Shown here piece by piece: positions 16,398-24,220 of a DNA stretch of 55,603 bases. Position numbers and translations under genes: made by a program. The notes under the pieces are model-generated. The model had not been told where the DNA came from, made no database searches, and worked only from the letters and a program-made list of their open reading frames with translations. Source of the DNA: Scatavimonas merdigallinarum (GTDB taxonomy: Bacteria > Bacillota > Clostridia > Oscillospirales > Acutalibacteraceae); NCBI GenBank assembly GCA_018713055.1, contig DVFW01000046.1, positions 1 through 55,603 of the forward strand, read 5' to 3'. Numbering within the stretch: the first letter of the stretch is position 1; every line of letters begins with the position of its first letter.

Positions 16398-16727
16398 TTA
16401 TGTATTTTTATCGACCTGATGAAATGTTTTTAAATTCCCCGTTTTCGCGCTGCGCCTTTCCAATTCCTGCAAAACGTCGGAAAGCGGAATCCCCTGTTGT
16501 ACCATTAAAACCATGATATGATACATTAAATCCGAAATTTCATATACCGTTTCTTTTGGATCGCCGTTTTTGGCAGCAATAATGGTTTCGCTGCACTCTT
16601 CCCCGCATTTCTTTAAAATTTTGTCCAGGCCCTTGTCAAACAAATAGCAGGTGTAAGAGCCCTCCGTTGGATTTTCCCTTCTCTGCAGTACCGTGTTATA
16701 GAGGTCTGCAAGCACATGTTCATACAT
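16398..16727 (-). CDS. hisE: phosphoribosyl-ATP pyrophosphatase
   Basis: A 109-residue product that hydrolyses phosphoribosyl-ATP to PR-AMP and pyrophosphate, the second step of histidine synthesis. The MazG-like signature is present: GSYTCYLFDKGLDKILKK, CGEECSETIIAAKN, then EISDLMYHIMVLM. The start is the ATG at 16727 after GGAAGGATC; the frame extends 7 codons further up. It is the last gene of the operon, 64 nt after hisI, and is separate rather than fused to hisI. Confidence 0.93.
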   Translation of the reverse strand: MYEHVLADLYNTVLQRRENPTEGSYTCYLFDKGLDKILKKCGEECSETIIAAKNGDPKETVYEISDLMYHIMVLMVQQGIPLSDVLQELERRSAKTGNLKTFHQVDKNT

Positions 16728-16791
16728 TTTGATCCTTCCTTTTTTCATAAAAAATTTTCTTCATCCCGTCTTGACAAAATGCCAGGCTGCG

Positions 16792-17115
16792 CTATTTCAG
16801 TCGTTCCAAACGGTTAAAAAAGCAGGAATGGCTGCCTGTATGGCATGCGTTCCCGGTCTGCTCCACCAAAACAAGCAGCGTATCGTCGTCACAATCCCCA
16901 TATATTTCCAAAACTTTTTGCAAATGGCCTGAAGTTGCCCCCTTGTTCCAAAGCTCCTGTCTGGAGCGGCTGTAAAACCAGGTATAGCCGGTTTCAAGTG
17001 TTTTTTGCAGGGATTCTTTATTCATATACGCCAGCATAAGCACCTGCCCGGTGGATTTTTCCTGAACAATAGCGGGAAGCAACGGCGCTTTTTGAAAAAA
17101 ACGGTCAAGATCCAT
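16792..17115 (-). CDS. hisI: phosphoribosyl-AMP cyclohydrolase
   Basis: A 107-residue zinc enzyme that opens the adenine ring of PR-AMP. The metal- and substrate-binding blocks are MLAYMNKESL, TWFYSRSRQELWNKG and GDCDDDTLLVLVEQ, followed by ACHTGSHSCF with the conserved cysteines. The start is the ATG at 17115 preceded by AAAGGAAAGATAGGG, 22 nt after the hisA stop. Longer in-frame starts would overlap hisA. Confidence 0.93.
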   Translation of the reverse strand: MDLDRFFQKAPLLPAIVQEKSTGQVLMLAYMNKESLQKTLETGYTWFYSRSRQELWNKGATSGHLQKVLEIYGDCDDDTLLVLVEQTGNACHTGSHSCFFNRLERLK

Positions 17116-17137
17116 CCCTATCTTTCCTTTCATTTGC

Positions 17138-17866
17138 TCAATCGTTGTCTGCGCGCTTTCCAACTTCAATTGCCGCGGCAAGGTCCAAATCCCCCGTATA
17201 TACGGCTTTTCCAACAATTGCACCGTAAATATCAAACTTTGCAAGATTAATAATATCCTTCAGGTTTGCAACCCCCCCACTTGCGATCACATCGCAGGAA
17301 ACGGCACTTTTCAGCTCGTCGAGCTGGTTCAGGTTTGGCCCGGAAAGCATTCCATCTTTGGAAATGTCGGTAAAAATAATTTTCGATACTCCAATTGCTT
17401 CCATTTGCCTTGCAAGCGTAAGAAAATCGACCTGTAAATGGTCCACCCAGCCCTCTGCGCAGACCATACCGTCCTTAGCGTCGATTCCGACGGCAATCTT
17501 ATCCCCATATTTTTCGACTGCTTTTTTAACAAACTCCGGATTTTTAACGGCGGCGGAACCAAGGATAACCCTTTCGATCCCATTGCTTATATAAAAATCT
17601 ATGGCTTCCATATCACGAATGCCACCGCCAATCTCTATATGCATGGGCGTTGCGCTTCTTACACGTAAAATAACGTCGGCATTGCTTCTTTTTCCGTCTT
17701 TGGCGCCGTCCAGGTCGACCATATGCAGCCAGGACGCCCCCTGCTTATAAAAACTTTCCGCCACAGCGACCGGGTCGTCCGCTACTTTATGAGCCGTGCT
17801 GTAATCGCCCATAAACAGGCGTACACAGCTCCCATCCTTAATATCTATTGCAGGTATAACAAACAT
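17138..17866 (-). CDS. hisA: ProFAR isomerase
   Basis: A 242-residue TIM barrel that isomerises ProFAR to PRFAR. FVIPAIDIKDGSCVRLFMGD carries the catalytic Asp of the first strand; the second catalytic Asp is in FTDISKDGML, and phosphate-binding segments are EIGGGIRD and ASGGVANL. PAIDIKDG...VRL is the HisA form; HisF would read IPCLDVKDGRVVKG. The start is the ATG at 17866 after GGAGGTAAGTCG. In most operons hisH lies before and hisF after hisA; neither is here. Confidence 0.94.
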   Translation of the reverse strand: MFVIPAIDIKDGSCVRLFMGDYSTAHKVADDPVAVAESFYKQGASWLHMVDLDGAKDGKRSNADVILRVRSATPMHIEIGGGIRDMEAIDFYISNGIERVILGSAAVKNPEFVKKAVEKYGDKIAVGIDAKDGMVCAEGWVDHLQVDFLTLARQMEAIGVSKIIFTDISKDGMLSGPNLNQLDELKSAVSCDVIASGGVANLKDIINLAKFDIYGAIVGKAVYTGDLDLAAAIEVGKRADND

Positions 17867-17922
17867 TCGACTTACCTCCAGAATCCTCAATTAAAACAAA
17901 GCGCAGCTGCCGCCGCCTTACA

Positions 17923-18501
17923 TCAATCAAAAGCACCTTTCGTCGACAACGGCGCCCGGCCATCTTTTTGAACTGCAAGACGCATGGCATGCGCACAGGC
18001 CTTAAACAACGCTTCTGCAATATGGTGGCTGTTGTTCCCATACAGCGCTTTTATATGCAGCGTAATCCCTGCGTGAAATGCAAACGCCCGGAAAAATTCC
18101 TGAACCATACAAAAGTCAAAACTGTTCGCCGCAGGCTGTGGAAACGCAGCGTCAAACACCAGATAGGGCCTGCCGCTGACATCCACGCTTGCAAAGCCCA
18201 GCGCTTCGTCCATAGGAACATAAAAGGAGCCATAGCGTGCAATCCCCGCCTTATCCGTAAGCGCTTTTGCAAACGTCTGTCCCAAGACAATTCCTGTATC
18301 TTCCACCGTATGATGGCAATCCACCTGCAGATCTCCACAAGCCTTTACCGTCAGGCCAAAAGCACCATGCACGGCAAAGGCAGTCAGCATGTGGTCAAAA
18401 AAACCGATGCCGGTCTGGACAGATATCTCTCCCCCATCCAGATGCAGCGCTATAAAAATTTCTGTTTCCTTTGTTCTTCTTTCTGTACTTGCGCTTCTCA
18501 C
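17923..18501 (-). CDS. hisB: imidazoleglycerol-phosphate dehydratase
   Basis: A 192-residue monofunctional IGPD that dehydrates imidazole glycerol phosphate. It has the two metal-binding motifs, GFFDHMLTAFAVHG with DCHHTVEDTGI, and the C-terminal repeat AFAFHAGITLH with NNSHHIAEALFK. The start is a GTG at 18501, placed 6 nt after AAAGGAGG; an ATG at 18546 lies inside hisC and would add 15 atypical residues. It begins 17 nt after the hisC stop. Its substrate is made by HisHF, which this operon does not encode. Confidence 0.93.
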   Translation of the reverse strand: MRSASTERRTKETEIFIALHLDGGEISVQTGIGFFDHMLTAFAVHGAFGLTVKACGDLQVDCHHTVEDTGIVLGQTFAKALTDKAGIARYGSFYVPMDEALGFASVDVSGRPYLVFDAAFPQPAANSFDFCMVQEFFRAFAFHAGITLHIKALYGNNSHHIAEALFKACAHAMRLAVQKDGRAPLSTKGAFD

Positions 18502-18518
18502 CGCGCGCCTCCTTTTAC

Positions 18519-19598
18519 TCAGACAATTGCACCATTCTCCTGCCATTTGGCTAAAAAAGCCTCCAACAGCTGTAAAAATGCTTTATTTTCCATCTGCGTT
18601 CCCGTTGTCACGCGGACATAGCCGTCCAGCTTGCGTATGGCAACAGAGTTTTGCAGCATATGAGCATGCAGCTGATCCGCACAGGATGTTTTCAGCAGCA
18701 CAAAATTTGAACAGCCTTCCACAGCCTGAAATATTCCGGGATATTTTTCCGCAAGCCCTGTAAGACTATTATACAGGTTTGTACGCAAAGTGACAATCGT
18801 TTTTTTCATATTCATAAGATATTCCCTGTTACGATATAAGACTGTACCCGCCGCCTGGGACAGAGCGTTGACGTTATAAGGAGATTTTACCGCGCGGAGC
18901 GCTCTTGTAACTGCAGGGCCTGCCACGGCAAAGCCCAGGCGGAGCGCCGCGGCTCCCACTGCTTTGGACGCTGTACGCAGAATCACCAAATTTTCATAGC
19001 AACAGGCCTTTTTGAGCAGGGATTCCTCCCAAAAATCCATATATGCTTCGTCCAGCACCACCAGCGTCTGCGGACAATCTGCAATTAAGGCTTCTACGTC
19101 TTGTGCGCATAACGCTTTGGATGTGGGGTTGCAGGGGTTTGAAAAGATAACCATTCCCGCGTGATGCTGCCGCACAGCTTCTGCCACCTTTTTTATATCT
19201 ATGGTTAAATCCGCCTGCTTATGTACGCAAATACACTGCACTTCCGACAAAGAGGCATAAAAACGGTACATGGAAAAATCCGGTTCTGTTGTGATTACCG
19301 TTTCCCCTTTCATTAAAAAAGCAGACAGAAGAATACTGATCAGCTCATCCGAACCATTCCCAGCCGTTACGCTGGCGGGGTCAATTCCATAAAAACCAGC
19401 AAAGGCGTTGCATAGCTGTGTGGCATTGGGATCCGGATAGCGGTTAAAATCAACTTTTTCTATCGCCGCGTGGATCTGCCTGACGATTTCGGCCGGCAGA
19501 GAAAAGGCAGATTCATTTGCATCAAGCCGAATTTTATATGTACCCGCAAGCGGCTGGTAAGGCGCCAGATTACGGATTTTTTTATTAAGCGTATACAT
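18519..19598 (-). CDS. hisC: histidinol-phosphate aminotransferase
   Basis: A 359-residue fold-type I PLP aminotransferase that makes histidinol phosphate. Typical blocks are IRLDANESAFSLP, NRYPDPNATQLCNAFA, GNGSDELISILLSAF, SNPCNPTSKAL, VVLDEAYMDFW and the PLP lysine in RTASKAVGAAALRLGFA. The last motif usually reads RTFSKAxGLAGLR, so the surroundings of the lysine are mildly divergent. It is 26 nt downstream of hisD. Confidence 0.92.
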   Translation of the reverse strand: MYTLNKKIRNLAPYQPLAGTYKIRLDANESAFSLPAEIVRQIHAAIEKVDFNRYPDPNATQLCNAFAGFYGIDPASVTAGNGSDELISILLSAFLMKGETVITTEPDFSMYRFYASLSEVQCICVHKQADLTIDIKKVAEAVRQHHAGMVIFSNPCNPTSKALCAQDVEALIADCPQTLVVLDEAYMDFWEESLLKKACCYENLVILRTASKAVGAAALRLGFAVAGPAVTRALRAVKSPYNVNALSQAAGTVLYRNREYLMNMKKTIVTLRTNLYNSLTGLAEKYPGIFQAVEGCSNFVLLKTSCADQLHAHMLQNSVAIRKLDGYVRVTTGTQMENKAFLQLLEAFLAKWQENGAIV

Positions 19599-19624
19599 AC
19601 GAATACATCCTTTGCGAATTGAGA

Positions 19625-20914
19625 TTATTTTTCCAAACGTACTTTAATGGAGTTTGCGTGTGCCGTAAGCCCTTCTGCATTTGCCAGCGCAATAATATCT
19701 GCACCGCCTTTTTGCAAAGCAGCCTCCGTATAGTATATAAAGCTGGATTTTTTAATAAAGCTGTCTACCGACAGCGGCGAAAAAAAGCGCGCGGTCCCGC
19801 TTGTAGGCAAGACATGGTTCGGTCCTGCATAATAATCTCCAAGCGGTTCGGGTGCATAAGCGCCCAAAAAGACAGAGCCTGCATTGTCCAGCCTGCCGAT
19901 ATACTCCATTGGATTTTCCGTACAGACCTCTAAATGCTCTGGAGCCAGCTCGTTTGCCAGTTCTACCGCCTGATCTATATTTTTACACAGAATAATCGCG
20001 CCATAGTCGCGCAGGGACCGGCGGACGATATCTGCGCGGGAAAGCTTTTGAATCTGGTTTGCAAGGGCTTCTTGCACCCGCTGTACAAGCGCCGGGCTGT
20101 CTGTAAGAAGAATTGCCGAGGCCAGAACATCGTGCTCCGCCTGTGACATCAGATCCGCTGCGAGAAAATCCGGGTTTGCATTTTGATCGGCAATCACCAA
20201 TATTTCGCTGGGCCCTGCGATCATGTCAATATCCACTGTGCCGTAAAGCAGCTTCTTAGCTGTAGCCACATAAATATTCCCCGGCCCTACGATTTTGTCT
20301 ACCTTTGGCACTGTCTGCGTGCCAAAGGCAAGCGCTGCCACCGCCTGCGCCCCACCCATCAGGAAAACACGGTCTACACCTGCGATCCGGGCGGCGGCCA
20401 TAATGTCGGGATTAGGCTTGCCGTCTTTTCCAGGCGGCGTAACCATAACGATTTCCCGCACACCGGCAATTTTAGCAGGAATTGCGTTCATCAGCACCGA
20501 GGACGGATACGCTGCCGTGCCGCCGGGGACATAAATCCCCACGCGCGCAAGGCCTCTGACGCGCTGCCCTAGCAAAACCCCTTCGCTTTCAGCGGTAAGC
20601 CAGCTTTGCTGTACTTGGCGTTGATGAAAATTTCGGATATTTTCCGCCGCTTTTTCCAGCGCCTGCAAAAATGCCGGCGCACAGCTTTTTGCAAGCGCCG
20701 CCATCTCCTGCGGGGAAACTTCTGTCTTCTCCGGTGCTATGCCGTCAAATTTTTCTGTATATTCGCGCACCGCCTGGTCGCCATGTGCACGCACATTTTC
20801 TATAATTTGTGCAACAACGGCGGACACGTCTTTATCCGTTTGCCGCGCCCTTTGTTTCAACTCGTTAATAAAACGGCGCTGCTCACCACTGTCTGCCTTT
20901 ACAATTGTCAACAT
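19625..20914 (-). CDS. hisD: histidinol dehydrogenase
   Basis: A 429-residue zinc enzyme that oxidises histidinol to histidine in two NAD-dependent steps. The signature region is clear: VPGGTAAYPSSVLMNAIPAK, VDKIVGPGNIYVATAKKLL, IDMIAGPSEILVIAD, SQAEHDVLASAILLT and GPNHVLPTSGTARFFSPLSV. The start is the ATG at 20914, which overlaps nothing and follows the hisG stop by 7 nt; an earlier in-frame TTG at 20938 would overlap hisG. Confidence 0.95.
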   Translation of the reverse strand: MLTIVKADSGEQRRFINELKQRARQTDKDVSAVVAQIIENVRAHGDQAVREYTEKFDGIAPEKTEVSPQEMAALAKSCAPAFLQALEKAAENIRNFHQRQVQQSWLTAESEGVLLGQRVRGLARVGIYVPGGTAAYPSSVLMNAIPAKIAGVREIVMVTPPGKDGKPNPDIMAAARIAGVDRVFLMGGAQAVAALAFGTQTVPKVDKIVGPGNIYVATAKKLLYGTVDIDMIAGPSEILVIADQNANPDFLAADLMSQAEHDVLASAILLTDSPALVQRVQEALANQIQKLSRADIVRRSLRDYGAIILCKNIDQAVELANELAPEHLEVCTENPMEYIGRLDNAGSVFLGAYAPEPLGDYYAGPNHVLPTSGTARFFSPLSVDSFIKKSSFIYYTEAALQKGGADIIALANAEGLTAHANSIKVRLEK

Positions 20915-20921
20915 CTCTTCC

Positions 20922-21560
20922 TCATTCCTTTCCGGCAATAGCCTGTTCCATTTTCTCCACCAGTGCTTCTATTTCACGCTTTCTCAGTTTCAGGCTCGCG
21001 TTGTTTGCAATCAGCCTTGCAGAAACCGGCGCAATATCTTCTATAATCTCCAAACCGTTTTCCCGTAACGTAGAGCCTGTCTCCACAATATCTACAATTG
21101 CATCGGAAAGATGCAGCAAAGGCGCCAGTTCAACGCTGCCTTCAATTTTTATAAAGCGGATATCCATTCCTTTGTTTTCAAAATAATTTCTTGCCACGTT
21201 GGGATATTTTGTTGCAATGGTTCTGGTATGATAGCCGGAAAAGAAATCTGTTCCCTTTTTGCCCGCAAGCGCAAACCGGCATTTGCCAAAGCCCAGGTCC
21301 AGCAACTCAAAAAAAGCGGTTCCTTTTTCCAAAATGGTGTCTTTACCCACAACACCCAGATCACATACGCCGTGCTCCACATATGTGATGACATCCGGCG
21401 CTTTTGCAAGTACGGCCTCAATTTCGCCGTTGCCAACCGGAAGAATCAGCTTTCTCCCTTTATTTTTAAGCGCCTGACAATCATATCCCAATTTTTCCAA
21501 AAGCGCGACCGTATCTTTTTCCAGGCGGCCCTTTGTCAATGCAATTTTCAGCGGCTTCAT
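20922..21560 (-). CDS. hisG: ATP phosphoribosyltransferase, short form catalytic subunit
   Basis: A 212-residue product that catalyses the committed step, joining ATP and PRPP. It contains IALTKGRLEKD, the short-form signature SDAIVDIVETGSTLRENGLE and DLGVVGKDTILE. It lacks the C-terminal regulatory domain of the long form, so it should need HisZ, which is encoded immediately upstream. Histidine feedback would act through the HisG-HisZ complex. AGGAG precedes the ATG at 21560. Confidence 0.94.
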   Translation of the reverse strand: MKPLKIALTKGRLEKDTVALLEKLGYDCQALKNKGRKLILPVGNGEIEAVLAKAPDVITYVEHGVCDLGVVGKDTILEKGTAFFELLDLGFGKCRFALAGKKGTDFFSGYHTRTIATKYPNVARNYFENKGMDIRFIKIEGSVELAPLLHLSDAIVDIVETGSTLRENGLEIIEDIAPVSARLIANNASLKLRKREIEALVEKMEQAIAGKE

Positions 21561-21599
21561 ATACTATAAACTCCTGTCTTTATGTAGTGTGCACCCTGC

Positions 21600-22793
21600 T
21601 TACAGGTCAACAATTTCATGATCTGTATTTACAAAGCAAATTTTCCGTATCCCACGCGCCTGCGCATAAGCCGTTGCCTCCGCCCGGCTCTCAAAAACGC
21701 TGTACTCGCAGGTAATACCGCTAAGCAGATAAAAGCGCGACTGGTTGATTGCAGCCATTTCATGCCCTGCATCTCCATGAACAAGAATATCCGGCGGTGC
21801 AGCTTTCTCTACAGAGCCGTTTGCAAGCAGAATCTCTGCCAGAGCATCCACATGAATACCAAAGCCCGCTGCAGGCATGGGGGAATCAAACGCATCAAGC
21901 AGCTGGTCATAACGCCCGCCAACCAGTACGGCATCTCCGCTGCCTTCTACATATCCGCTGAAAATCATATCGCTGTAGTAGTCGTTGCGCTGCACCAGAC
22001 CCAGATCAATGATCAGTTTATCTCCCATACACAAATGCGAAAGGGAACGGTATAAAGCTTTTAACTGAGATAAGGCTTTTTGCTCCAGGTCCCCACGGAA
22101 AAGGGCAGACGCTTCTTCAAAAACCTCTTCTCCTCCAAAAAGTCTTGGCAGCCTCCGGACCGCTTTCACTGCGTCGGTCTGCTTTAAGCTGTCAAGGATA
22201 GTATTAAGGGACGAATAGTTTTTTGACTCAATAGAGAGACGTATTTCCTCCCGCAAAGCTTCGTCAACCGGCAGCTGGTCTGCAAGCGCTTTGAAAAAGC
22301 CCGCGTGGCCAATTTCTATGCGGAAATCCGGCACAATTTTTTGCAGGGCCTCTATTGCTGTCACAATCACTTCCAGGTCTGCTCTGAGCCCCGCCGTTCC
22401 AAGCAGCTCAATACCAGCCTGATTGATCTCGTTGCTATGCCCTGTGAGTGCAGGACGGTTTCGGTAAACAGGCTGGTTATAATAAAGGCGAATCGGCCTT
22501 GCTTCTTTCTGCAGGCGGATTGCCGCCATTCTTGCAATCGGCAGCGTAGAATCCGGCCGCAGCACGAGCAGCCTGCCTTTATTGTCCGTCAGCTTATACA
22601 TATCCTCCTGCTGGATCCCGCCGCTTTTCAACGTAAAAGCGTCAAAAAACTCAAGGCCAGGCGTTATAACCTGGTGATATCCCTTTGATTCAAACACACT
22701 GGTAATCATATGCGTGACTTTGTTTCTTGCCGTACATTCTTCAAAAAGCAGGTCTTTGGTCCCTTCCGGTGTTATTTTATAATAATTTTTCAT
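21600..22793 (-). CDS. hisZ: ATP phosphoribosyltransferase regulatory subunit
   Basis: A 397-residue HisRS-like protein that activates short-form HisG. It has the class II synthetase core (TPEGTKDLLFEECTARNKV, RPDSTLPIARMAAIRLQ, LYYNQPVYRN) but not a tRNA synthetase's full set of catalytic motifs or anticodon domain of normal form. Position as first gene of the his operon, directly before short hisG, supports HisZ over HisS. Confidence 0.93.
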   Translation of the reverse strand: MKNYYKITPEGTKDLLFEECTARNKVTHMITSVFESKGYHQVITPGLEFFDAFTLKSGGIQQEDMYKLTDNKGRLLVLRPDSTLPIARMAAIRLQKEARPIRLYYNQPVYRNRPALTGHSNEINQAGIELLGTAGLRADLEVIVTAIEALQKIVPDFRIEIGHAGFFKALADQLPVDEALREEIRLSIESKNYSSLNTILDSLKQTDAVKAVRRLPRLFGGEEVFEEASALFRGDLEQKALSQLKALYRSLSHLCMGDKLIIDLGLVQRNDYYSDMIFSGYVEGSGDAVLVGGRYDQLLDAFDSPMPAAGFGIHVDALAEILLANGSVEKAAPPDILVHGDAGHEMAAINQSRFYLLSGITCEYSVFESRAEATAYAQARGIRKICFVNTDHEIVDL

Positions 22794-22823
22794 ATAAAGA
22801 AAAAGCTCCCTTCCACGTTCGCT

Positions 22824-22835
22824 TTAGCACGCTAA
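22824..22835. promoter_or_regulatory. palindrome at the his operon transcription start
   Basis: TTAGC and GCTAA arms with a 2-bp centre lie immediately after the -10 box, over the expected transcription start. A bound protein here would block initiation. No T-box or attenuator fits, because the leader is only about 37 nt. Confidence 0.4.
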
Positions 22836-22836
22836 C

Positions 22837-22865
22837 ATAATAGCATACAGAAAATGTGTTGTCAA
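22837..22865 (-). promoter_or_regulatory. his operon promoter
   Basis: Consensus TTGACA (22860-22865) and TATTAT (22837-22842) have a 17-bp spacer. It faces hisZ, 44 bp upstream of its start. Confidence 0.8.
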
Positions 22866-22867
22866 CA

Positions 22868-22900
22868 GCAAAAACAGGGCGAATTACGCCCTGTTTTTGC
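22868..22900 (-). terminator. terminator ending the pyrH-to-AI-2E transporter run
   Basis: Perfect 14-bp arms GCAAAAACAGGGCG (22868-22881) and CGCCCTGTTTTTGC (22887-22900) touch the stop codon of the transporter gene. It separates that transcription unit from the his promoter 3 bp away. Confidence 0.85.
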
Positions 22901-24184
22901 TTACTTTTTCTTCTTAAAATCAAACTTTGACTTTACACGTTTGACCGGCTTGCCGGAGGCAGCGGTTTTTCTTGGGTCTTTCGGCATTTTCTGGCGAATA
23001 ATATCTGAAGTTGGAGGATTTGAAAAATCCTGTATGCGTCCGTTTTTGATTAGACGATTGTTGACCATCCGGCTAAACAGGACATAAAAGGTCGAAAAAA
23101 CCGGAACCGCCAGCAACATTCCCAAAAAGCCAAACAGGCCCCCGCCCACTATAACGCTTGCCATAATCCAAAAACCGGAAATACCAATGGAATTGCCCAA
23201 AATTTTGGGGCCTATTACATTTCCGTCCAGCTGCTGCAACGCCAAAATAAAGATTGTAAACCATATAGCCTGAAACGGATCGATCATTAACAAAATAAAA
23301 ATAGATGGAATTGCGCCCAGAAAAGGCCCGAAAACAGGTATAATATTGGTAATACCAATAATTACACTGATCAACAGAGCATATTCAATATTTAAAATAG
23401 ACATACCGATAAAGCACAGTACGCCGACAATCATGGAATCCAAAATTTTTCCATATACAAATTTGCCGAAAATATTGTTGGAAAGATCCGCAATTTCCAT
23501 AACTTTGGGAACGGCCTTCTGCGGTACATAAGCATAACAAAGCTTTTTGCTTTGAAAGATCAGCTTATCCTTACACCCAATTAAATAAACGGAAACCACA
23601 ATGCCCATACCAAGGTTGATTAAGGTTGTGGTCACGTTCCTTGTGATATCAAAAACGCTGGGCGCCAGCGTGGATGCCAGGTTTTGGAGAAAGGTGTTCA
23701 GCTCCCCGCCCGTTACCATTTTTACAAGATTGTTGATAAAGTTTATAATATCGCTGTTGGAGTCAAGGTGAATAGAAAAATATTTGGAAAGAAAATCCGT
23801 CAGAAAAACCTGAAAGCTTTTTGCGTAATCTGAAAAATTCTGTATTAAGCGGTTGGTGCTTTCCACCAACTGGGGAATCAATATTCCAACCAAAAAGACA
23901 ATCACGCCGAAAACAATAATATAAGCCGTGATCAGCGCCAACGGCTTTCGCATTTTGGCTAAAAAACCTCCCCGCTTTTCAAGCCCCGCATATGCTCTGT
24001 CTGCAAAAAACACATACGGCAAATTGATCAGATAAGCGATGAGGAACCCCACAAAAAAGGGCATTAAAACGGTAACCAGAATGCCAAGTAGCTCCCATAC
24101 TACGCCAAAGTTGATCATAATAAATAACAAAAATACCGTAAAAGTAATTAAAAGCAGCAGGCTTTTAAATTTTTTTGGTTCCAT
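22901..24184 (-). CDS. AI-2E family transporter (PerM/YtvI-type)
   Basis: About 427 residues, starting at the ATG at 24184 after GGAAGGAG. Around eight hydrophobic helices are arranged in the PF01594 pattern, including MPFFVGFLIAYLINLP near the N-terminus, LVGILIPQLVESTNRLIQNF, the central loop region, and INIIPVFGPFLGAIPS-like NIIPVFGPFLGAIPSIFI followed by PKILGNSIGISGFWIMASVI. The C-terminus is basic. Members export autoinducer-2 or, in other cases, act as Na/H-type antiporters, so the substrate is unknown. It starts 36 nt after polC and is probably the last gene of that transcript. Confidence 0.88.
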   Translation of the reverse strand: MEPKKFKSLLLLITFTVFLLFIMINFGVVWELLGILVTVLMPFFVGFLIAYLINLPYVFFADRAYAGLEKRGGFLAKMRKPLALITAYIIVFGVIVFLVGILIPQLVESTNRLIQNFSDYAKSFQVFLTDFLSKYFSIHLDSNSDIINFINNLVKMVTGGELNTFLQNLASTLAPSVFDITRNVTTTLINLGMGIVVSVYLIGCKDKLIFQSKKLCYAYVPQKAVPKVMEIADLSNNIFGKFVYGKILDSMIVGVLCFIGMSILNIEYALLISVIIGITNIIPVFGPFLGAIPSIFILLMIDPFQAIWFTIFILALQQLDGNVIGPKILGNSIGISGFWIMASVIVGGGLFGFLGMLLAVPVFSTFYVLFSRMVNNRLIKNGRIQDFSNPPTSDIIRQKMPKDPRKTAASGKPVKRVKSKFDFKKKK

Positions 24185-24220
24185 AGGCCTTTGCACTCCT
24201 TCCTGCAGTAAAATAAAGAA

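Noticed and set aside
16398..17866. hisI-hisE fusion or bifunctional hisIE
   Set aside because: Two separate frames with a 64-nt gap and a ribosome binding site for hisE; not a fusion.
17138..17866. HisA gene might be hisF or a dual-function barrel
   Set aside because: The first-strand motif PAIDIKDG with VRL and the rest of the sequence are HisA-type; nothing supports cyclase activity.
20606..20941. Open frames antisense to hisD/hisG
   Set aside because: The operon genes on the minus strand account for the region.
21600..22793. Could be histidyl-tRNA synthetase (hisS)
   Set aside because: Shorter, first gene before short-form hisG, and lacking the usual HisS C-terminal features; HisZ fits better.
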